Below, piece by piece: positions 58,572-64,000 of a DNA stretch of 64,000 nucleotides. Position 1 is the stretch's first letter, and each line of letters starts with the position of its first letter. The notes under the pieces were generated by a model, which was not told the origin of the DNA, did no database searches, and saw nothing but the letters and a program-made list of their open reading frames with translations. The stretch lies in the NCBI GenBank assembly GCA_905221295.1, contig CAJNCP010000002.1:186001-250000 (forward strand), read 5' to 3'. This DNA is from a bacterium (GTDB lineage Bacteria; Bacillota; Bacilli; Lactobacillales; Streptococcaceae). The translations under genes and the position numbers were made by a program.

Positions 58572-60740
58572 ATGAAGAAAAAAATCATAGCTTTTCTGCT
58601 AGCGTTATTCCCTATCCTTGCACTAGGGACAACAACTCACGCAGATACCATCAAAATCGTATCTGACACGGCTTATGCACCTTTTGAGTTTAAAGATTCA
58701 GATCAAACTTATAAAGGAATTGATGTTGACATTATAAACAAAGTCGCTGAGATTAAAGGGTGGAACATTCAGATGTCTTATCCCGGATTTGACGCAGCGG
58801 TAAATGCGGTTCAAGCTGGTCAAGCTGATGCTATCATGGCAGGGATGACAAAGACTAAAGAACGTGAAAAAGTTTTCACCATGTCTGATACTTACTATGA
58901 TACAAAAGTTGTCATTGCTACTATAAAATCACACAAGATTAGTAAATATGACCAATTAACTGGCAAAACCGTTGGTGTTAAAAACGGAACTGCTGCTCAA
59001 CGTTTCCTTGAAACAATCAAAGATAAATACGGCTTTACTATTAAAACATTTGACACTGGTGATTTGATGAACAACAGCTTGAGTGCTGGTGCTGTAAATG
59101 CCATCATGGATGATAAACCTGTTATTGAGTATGCGATTAACCAAGGACAAGATCTCAGCATCAATATGGATGGTGAGGCTGTTGGAAGCTTTGCCTTTGG
59201 TGTCAAGAAAGGAAGCAAGTATGAACACTTGGTTACCGAGTTTAATGAAGCCCTAGCACAAATGAAGAAGGATGGTAGCTTGGAGCAAATCATCCAAAAA
59301 TGGACAGCTTCTACAACTACGGCAACCCCAACGACAACTACTGCTGCTGGACAAAAAGCTACTCCTGTGAAAAGCAAGTACATTATTGCCAGCGACTCGT
59401 CTTTTGCCCCATTCGTCTTTCAAAATTCAAGCAATCAATACACCGGTATTGATATGGACCTCATCAGGGCCATTGCCAAAGATCAAGGTTTTGAAATTGA
59501 GATTACCAACCCAGGATTTGACGCAGCCATTAGTGCCGTTCAAGCAGGACAAGCAGATGGTATCATTGCTGGTATGTCTGTAACAGATGCTCGTAAGGAA
59601 ACCTTTGACTTCTCAGAATCATACTACACAGCAAATACGATTCTCGGTGTGAAAGAATCAAGCACAATTGCTTCTTATGAAGACCTCAAGGATAAAACTG
59701 TCGGTGTTAAAAACGGAACTGCTTCTCAAACGTTCCTTACTGAAAATCAAAGCAAATACGGCTATAAGATTAAAACTTTCGCAGATGGCGCATCTATGTA
59801 TGACAGTCTGAATACTGGCTCTATCGATGCCGTGATGGATGATGAGCCAGTTCTCAAATATTCTATCAGCCAAGGTCAAAAATTGAAAACTCCAATCGCT
59901 GGAACTCCAATCGGAGAAACAGCCTTTGCTGTTAAAAAAGGCACAAATCCTGAATTGATCCAGATGTTCAATAACGGACTTGCTAACCTCAAAGCTAACG
60001 GAGAATTCCAAAAAATTCTTGACAAGTATCTAGCTAGCGAAACATCATCTGACTCTACAAGTACGGTTGACGAAACAACTATCTGGGGCTTGCTTCAAAA
60101 CAACTACAAACAACTTCTTAGTGGACTTGGAATCACTCTTGCTCTAGCTCTTATCTCATTTGCAATTGCCATTGTCATCGGGATTATCTTCGGTATGTTT
60201 AGCGTTAGCCCATACAAATCTCTTCGTCTGATCTCTGAGATTTTCGTTGACGTCATTCGTGGTATTCCCTTGATGATTCTTGCAGCCTTCATCTTCTGGG
60301 GAATTCCAAACTTCATCGAGTCCATTACAGGCCATCAAAGTCCAATCAATGACTTTGTAGCTGGTACTATTGCCCTCTCACTTAATGCGGCAGCTTATAT
60401 CGCTGAAATCGTTCGTGGTGGGATTCAAGCTGTTCCAGTTGGGCAAATGGAAGCCAGCCGCAGTCTTGGTATCTCTTATGGAAAAACCATGCGTAAGATT
60501 ATCTTACCACAAGCGACTAAATTGATGTTGCCAAACTTTGTCAACCAATTCGTTATCGCTCTTAAAGATACAACCATTGTATCTGCTATCGGTTTGGTGG
60601 AACTTTTCCAAACTGGTAAGATTATCATCGCCCGTAACTACCAAAGTTTCAAGATGTATGCAATCCTTGCTATCTTCTATCTTGTAATTATCACGCTTTT
60701 GACTAGACTAGCGAAATGCTTAGAAAAGAGGATTCGTTAA
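58572..60740 (+). CDS. glnP: Glutamine/amino acid ABC transporter, fused binding domains and permease
   Basis: A 722-residue fusion. A signal segment ([19 protein letters not shown], about residues 1-24) precedes two tandem substrate-binding domains (about 27-255 and 268-500) that share the motifs IGIDVD/TGIDMDL, PGFDAA and VGVKNGTA. The permease follows (about 515-720) with EAA loop [20 protein letters not shown] near 610. This SBD1-SBD2-TMD order is the GlnP type of lactic-acid bacteria; the two domains usually bind glutamine, glutamate or asparagine with different affinity. Its stop overlaps the glnQ ATG by one base. Confidence 0.93.
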   Translation: MKKKIIAFLLALFPILALGTTTHADTIKIVSDTAYAPFEFKDSDQTYKGIDVDIINKVAEIKGWNIQMSYPGFDAAVNAVQAGQADAIMAGMTKTKEREKVFTMSDTYYDTKVVIATIKSHKISKYDQLTGKTVGVKNGTAAQRFLETIKDKYGFTIKTFDTGDLMNNSLSAGAVNAIMDDKPVIEYAINQGQDLSINMDGEAVGSFAFGVKKGSKYEHLVTEFNEALAQMKKDGSLEQIIQKWTASTTTATPTTTTAAGQKATPVKSKYIIASDSSFAPFVFQNSSNQYTGIDMDLIRAIAKDQGFEIEITNPGFDAAISAVQAGQADGIIAGMSVTDARKETFDFSESYYTANTILGVKESSTIASYEDLKDKTVGVKNGTASQTFLTENQSKYGYKIKTFADGASMYDSLNTGSIDAVMDDEPVLKYSISQGQKLKTPIAGTPIGETAFAVKKGTNPELIQMFNNGLANLKANGEFQKILDKYLASETSSDSTSTVDETTIWGLLQNNYKQLLSGLGITLALALISFAIAIVIGIIFGMFSVSPYKSLRLISEIFVDVIRGIPLMILAAFIFWGIPNFIESITGHQSPINDFVAGTIALSLNAAAYIAEIVRGGIQAVPVGQMEASRSLGISYGKTMRKIILPQATKLMLPNFVNQFVIALKDTTIVSAIGLVELFQTGKIIIARNYQSFKMYAILAIFYLVIITLLTRLAKCLEKRIR

Positions 60741-61480
60741 TGGCAAAACTAAAAATTGATGTAAATGATTTGCATAAGTATTATGGAAAAAATGAAGTCT
60801 TAAAAGGCATTACTACTAAATTCTATGAAGGAGATGTTGTCTGTATCATCGGTCCTTCTGGTTCTGGTAAATCCACTTTCCTCCGTAGCCTTAACCTTCT
60901 CGAGGAGGTAACGAGTGGTCACATCACTGTGAATGGTTATGATTTGACTGATAAATCAACCAATGTCGACCATGTTCGTGAGAACGTAGGAATGGTTTTC
61001 CAACATTTCAATCTCTTCCCTCACATGTCCGTTCTAGAGAATATCACTTTTGCTCCTATTGAACACAAACGAATGACTAAAGAAGAAGCTGAGAAATTGG
61101 GAATGGAGTTGCTTGAAAAGGTTGGACTAGCAGATAAAGCTAATGCCAATCCAGATAGCCTTTCAGGTGGTCAGAAACAACGTGTAGCTATCGCTCGTGG
61201 ACTTGCCATGAATCCTGATATCATGCTCTTTGATGAGCCAACTTCCGCTCTTGACCCTGAGATGGTCGGAGATGTCCTGAATGTTATGAAGGAATTAGCA
61301 GAGCAAGGCATGACCATGATCATCGTAACTCATGAGATGGGATTTGCACGTCAGGTAGCCAATCGTGTTATCTTCACAGCGGATGGAGAATTTCTAGAAG
61401 ATGGGACACCAGATCAAATCTTTGATAACCCGCAACACCCTCGTCTGAAAGAGTTTTTGGACAAGGTCTTAAACGTATAA
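60740..61480 (+). CDS. glnQ: Amino acid ABC transporter ATP-binding protein
   Basis: A 246-residue PAAT-family ATPase. Walker [15 protein letters not shown] is near residues 35-48. The Q-loop [13 protein letters not shown] is near 84, the signature [16 protein letters not shown] near 139, Walker [16 protein letters not shown] region near 158, and the H-loop [12 protein letters not shown] near 196. The ATG at 60740 overlaps the glnP stop (TAATG); AAAGAGGA lies upstream in glnP. It forms GlnPQ with the upstream fusion protein. A terminator follows. Confidence 0.95.
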   Translation: MAKLKIDVNDLHKYYGKNEVLKGITTKFYEGDVVCIIGPSGSGKSTFLRSLNLLEEVTSGHITVNGYDLTDKSTNVDHVRENVGMVFQHFNLFPHMSVLENITFAPIEHKRMTKEEAEKLGMELLEKVGLADKANANPDSLSGGQKQRVAIARGLAMNPDIMLFDEPTSALDPEMVGDVLNVMKELAEQGMTMIIVTHEMGFARQVANRVIFTADGEFLEDGTPDQIFDNPQHPRLKEFLDKVLNV

Positions 61481-61484
61481 AACC

Positions 61485-61512
61485 AAACTGTAAGGAGAAC
61501 CTTACAGTTTTT
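61485..61512 (+). terminator. glnPQ terminator
   Basis: AAACTGTAAGG and CCTTACAGTTT surround the loop AGAA, followed by more T. Confidence 0.85.
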
Positions 61513-61530
61513 TAATCGCGTATTGGATTT

Positions 61531-61558
61531 TTGATTTTTTTGAAAATTATGATAAAAT
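61531..61558 (+). promoter_or_regulatory. zwf promoter
   Basis: TTGATT (61531-61536), 16-base spacer, TAAAAT (61553-61558) with a TGA extension. The roughly 65-base leader holds two short hairpins, ATGAGA/TCTCAT and CTAGT/ACTAG. Confidence 0.55.
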
Positions 61559-61628
61559 AAAAACTATGACAATGAGAAAATCTCATCCCTAGTCCAACTA
61601 GGAAAAAATATAGAAATTAGGTAGCTAG

Positions 61629-63116
61629 ATGTCATCAAAGGTTATTGTTACAATTTTCGGTGCGAGTGGAGATTTAGCTAAACGCAAACTCTACCCTTCC
61701 CTTTTCAGACTCTATAAATCAGGCAATCTCTCTGAGCATTTTGCTGTTATCGGAACAGCTCGTAGACCTTGGAGTAAGGAATATTTTGAATCTGTAGTTG
61801 TCGAGTCCATCCTTGATTTGGCAGATAGTACCGAGCAAGCCCAAGAATTTGCTAGCCACTTCTACTATCAAAGCCATGATGTGAATGATACAGAACATTA
61901 CATTGCTTTGCGCCAATTACAAGCTGAGCTGAATGAAAAATACCAAGCTGAACACAATAAGCTCTTCTTCTTGTCTATGGCACCTCAGTTCTTCGGAACC
62001 ATTGCCAAGCACCTCAAATCTGAAAACATTGTTGATGGCAAAGGTTTTGAGCGCTTGATCGTTGAGAAACCATTTGGTACAGACTACGAAACAGCTAGCA
62101 AACTCAATGAAGATCTCCTTGCGGCCTTTGATGAGGAGCAAATCTACCGTATCGACCACTACCTAGGTAAAGAGATGATTCAGAGTATCTTTGCTATTCG
62201 TTTTGCTAACATGATCTTTGAGAATGTTTGGAATCGCGAACACATTGATAATGTTCAAATTACCTTTGCGGAACGCTTGGGTGTAGAAGAACGCGGTGGC
62301 TACTATGATCAATCTGGTGCCCTCCGTGACATGGTTCAAAACCATACTCTCCAACTCCTCTCTCTTCTAGCCATGGACAAACCAGCTAGCTTTACAAAGG
62401 ATGAGATTCGTGCTGAAAAGATAAAGGTCTTTAAAAAACTCTATCATCCAACTGAGGAGGAACTGAAAGAACAGTTTATCCGTGGTCAATATCGCTCTGG
62501 TAAAATCGATGGCATGAAATACATTTCTTATCGTAGCGAGCCAAATGTCGATCCTGAATCTACAACAGAAACCTTTGCATCTGGTGCCTTCTTTGTAGAC
62601 AGCGATCGCTTCCGTGGCGTTCCTTTCTTCTTCCGTACTGGTAAACGTCTGACAGAAAAAGGCACTCATGTCAATATCGTCTTTAAGCAAATGGACTCTA
62701 TCTTCGGAGAACCATTAACGCCAAATATCTTGACCATCTATATTCAACCAACTGAAGGATTCTCTCTCAGCCTCAATGGGAAACAAGTTGGTGAAGAATT
62801 TAATCTGGCACCAAGTTCTTTAGATTATCGTACAGATGCTACTGCTACCGGAGCCTCACCAGATCCATACGAAAAATTAATCTACGATGTCTTGAACAAC
62901 AACTCAACCAACTTTAGCCACTGGGACGAGGTAAGTGCTTCTTGGAAATTGATTGACCGTATCGAAAAGCTCTGGGCTGAAAATGGTGCTCCACTCTACG
63001 ATTATAAAGCTGGAAGTATGGGCCCTCAAGCTAGCTTTGACTTACTTGAGAAGTTTGGAGCTAAATGGACTTGGCAACCCGATATCGCCTATCGTGAAGA
63101 AGGTCGTTTAGAATAA
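61629..63116 (+). CDS. zwf: Glucose-6-phosphate 1-dehydrogenase
   Basis: A 495-residue G6PD, entry to the pentose phosphate pathway and source of NADPH. The NADP fold begins IFGASGDLAKRKLYPSLF (about residues 9-26). The substrate site RIDHYLGKEMIQ with its catalytic lysine and histidine is near 174-185, and EKPFGTDYETA is near 147. Length is normal. Codon bias suggests good expression. GTAGCTAG is the only sequence before the ATG, so the ribosome site is weak (TTAGG at about -12). The terminator is shared with ftsY. Confidence 0.97.
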   Translation: MSSKVIVTIFGASGDLAKRKLYPSLFRLYKSGNLSEHFAVIGTARRPWSKEYFESVVVESILDLADSTEQAQEFASHFYYQSHDVNDTEHYIALRQLQAELNEKYQAEHNKLFFLSMAPQFFGTIAKHLKSENIVDGKGFERLIVEKPFGTDYETASKLNEDLLAAFDEEQIYRIDHYLGKEMIQSIFAIRFANMIFENVWNREHIDNVQITFAERLGVEERGGYYDQSGALRDMVQNHTLQLLSLLAMDKPASFTKDEIRAEKIKVFKKLYHPTEEELKEQFIRGQYRSGKIDGMKYISYRSEPNVDPESTTETFASGAFFVDSDRFRGVPFFFRTGKRLTEKGTHVNIVFKQMDSIFGEPLTPNILTIYIQPTEGFSLSLNGKQVGEEFNLAPSSLDYRTDATATGASPDPYEKLIYDVLNNNSTNFSHWDEVSASWKLIDRIEKLWAENGAPLYDYKAGSMGPQASFDLLEKFGAKWTWQPDIAYREEGRLE

Positions 63117-63120
63117 CAAA

Positions 63121-63152
63121 AATATCCTGCAAGTGTCTCTTGCAGGATTATT
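63121..63152. terminator. Bidirectional terminator of zwf and ftsY
   Basis: ATCCTGCAAG and CTTGCAGGAT surround TGTCT. The T-run is better on the minus side (ATTTTTG, for ftsY) than on the plus side (TATTT). Confidence 0.75.
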
Positions 63153-63161
63153 TACTTTCTA

Positions 63162-64000
63162 TTAAATCAAGCCTTCTAAGAGACCCTTCATAAAGTTTTC
63201 AGAGTTAAATTCACCGATATCATCGATTTTTTCACCAAAACCGATCAATTTTACAGGGATATTGAGTTCTTCTCGAATTGCCAGAACGACACCACCTCGA
63301 GCAGTTCCATCAATCTTAGTCAATACAATACCTGTAACAGGTGTAATTTTCGAAAATTCTTTAGCTTGCACCAAGGCGTTTTGTCCAGTTGAAGCATCAA
63401 GTGCTAGGAAGGTTTCATGAGGGGCTTCTGGCACGACACGTTTGATGATGCGACCAATTTTTTCCAACTCAGCCATAAGGTTGTCCTTGTTTTGCAGTCG
63501 ACCTGCGGTATCAATCATGAGAATATCCATTCCTTCCGCTACTGCACGCTCCATCCCATCAAAGACAACGCTGGCTGGATCGGCTTTCTCAGGACCAGTT
63601 ACAACAGGAACATCTACACGACGACCCCATTCTGCTAACTGAGCAACCGCGCCAGCACGGAAAGTATCCGCTGCAACCAGCATGACTTTCTTGCCAGCTT
63701 GTTTGTAACGATGAGCTAATTTCCCAATAGAGGTTGTCTTCCCAACACCATTGACACCTACAAAGAGCATGACTGTCAAACCATCTTGGAAGTTGATGCT
63801 TTCATTGTAGTTTCCATCTTTTTCGTAGAGCTCAACCAATTTCTCGATAATGACACGACGAAGTGCGTCAGGTTTCTTAGCGTTTTCAAGTTTGGCTTCA
63901 TAACGTAGTTCTTCTGTTAAGTTTGAAGCGACTTGCACACCGACATCGCTCATGATGAGCAGTTCTTCCAATTCCTCGAAGAATTCTTCATCGACAGAAC
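63162..64000 (-). CDS. ftsY: Signal recognition particle receptor FtsY, C-terminal part
   Basis: The frame is open to base 64000, so the N-terminal acidic A domain is outside the window; about 279 residues are present. The NG domain is intact: VDEEFFEELEELLIMSDVGV (N-domain helix), the G1 loop GVNGVGKTTSIGKLAHR, AADTFRAGAVAQL (G2), DTAGRLQNKDNLM (G3), TKIDGTARGG (G4) and LIGFGEKIDDI (G5). FtsY docks SRP-ribosome complexes at the membrane. Confidence 0.97.
   Translation of the reverse strand, partial: SVDEEFFEELEELLIMSDVGVQVASNLTEELRYEAKLENAKKPDALRRVIIEKLVELYEKDGNYNESINFQDGLTVMLFVGVNGVGKTTSIGKLAHRYKQAGKKVMLVAADTFRAGAVAQLAEWGRRVDVPVVTGPEKADPASVVFDGMERAVAEGMDILMIDTAGRLQNKDNLMAELEKIGRIIKRVVPEAPHETFLALDASTGQNALVQAKEFSKITPVTGIVLTKIDGTARGGVVLAIREELNIPVKLIGFGEKIDDIGEFNSENFMKGLLEGLI

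Noticed and set aside
61559..61628. Riboswitch in the zwf leader
   Set aside because: Only two tiny hairpins (5-6 bp) and no known aptamer features; too short.

Overview
The window is a low-GC Firmicute chromosome segment and almost certainly comes from a mitis-group Streptococcus. It carries the gene neighbourhoods typical of that group: glgBCDA with a GlgD partner, vicRKX with mutY, an SBD1-SBD2-TMD fused GlnP, coaB/coaC/panT, mutX/uvrB, and zwf next to ftsY. I cannot name the species. No rRNA, tRNA, CRISPR array, insertion sequence or prophage was seen.

Layout: 1-14300 holds carbohydrate storage and repair genes on the minus strand: a DUF1694 fragment (+), glycerate kinase, serB, glgA, glgD, glgC, glgB behind a promoter with a CcpA cre site, a small lipoprotein, pullulanase, ligA, and an MFS exporter with an adjacent Rgg-type regulator. 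15165-18298 holds an ABC-F ATPase and a DUF5105-like lipoprotein. 18679-20855 (+) is pgm and the thioredoxin-like bta. 20889-27128 (-) is an accessory defence island: an Eco57I-class methylase, a HEPN Abi protein and a GIY-YIG/helicase restriction subunit. It is bracketed by two copies of the same 25-nt hairpin terminator. 27235-30095 is vicR-vicK-vicX, followed by mutY (no Fe-S cysteines), pta, rluD-type synthase, nadK and relQ (all -). 34926-40207 (+) is a CYTH protein, prs, a cysteine desulfurase, two small conserved proteins, rex, a glutamine-amidotransferase-like hydrolase and an orphan gene. 40222-46037 (-) is radC, pcrA, an accessory RelA/SpoT-domain gene and fhs. 46266-49361 (+) is coaB, coaC, panT, niaX and niaR. 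49358-54545 (-) is mutX, a frameshifted membrane gene, a small membrane protein, a GNAT acetyltransferase, uvrB and a CPBP protease. 54568-58410 (-) is a very large metallophosphoesterase/Hsp90-like ATPase fusion. 58572-63116 (+) is glnPQ and zwf, and the window ends inside ftsY (-).

The core genes link into glycogen turnover from glucose-1-phosphate (pgm, glgC/D, glgA, glgB, pulA), CoA and NAD precursor supply (coaBC, panT, niaX/niaR, nadK), redox and energy metabolism (rex, pta, zwf), wall homeostasis (vicRKX), DNA repair (ligA, mutY, mutX, pcrA, uvrB, radC) and stringent response (relQ).

The most interesting parts are three accessory insertions into this backbone. First, the restriction/Abi island: its abi gene has a perfect-consensus promoter and a roughly 43-nt leader that ends in a terminator hairpin just before a TTG start, which resembles an RNA-controlled HEPN toxin unit. 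Second, the 1280-residue phosphoesterase-GHKL fusion. Third, a second, AT-rich RelA/SpoT synthetase gene behind fhs. Any of these could be a defence or conflict system; function is inferred from domains and context only.
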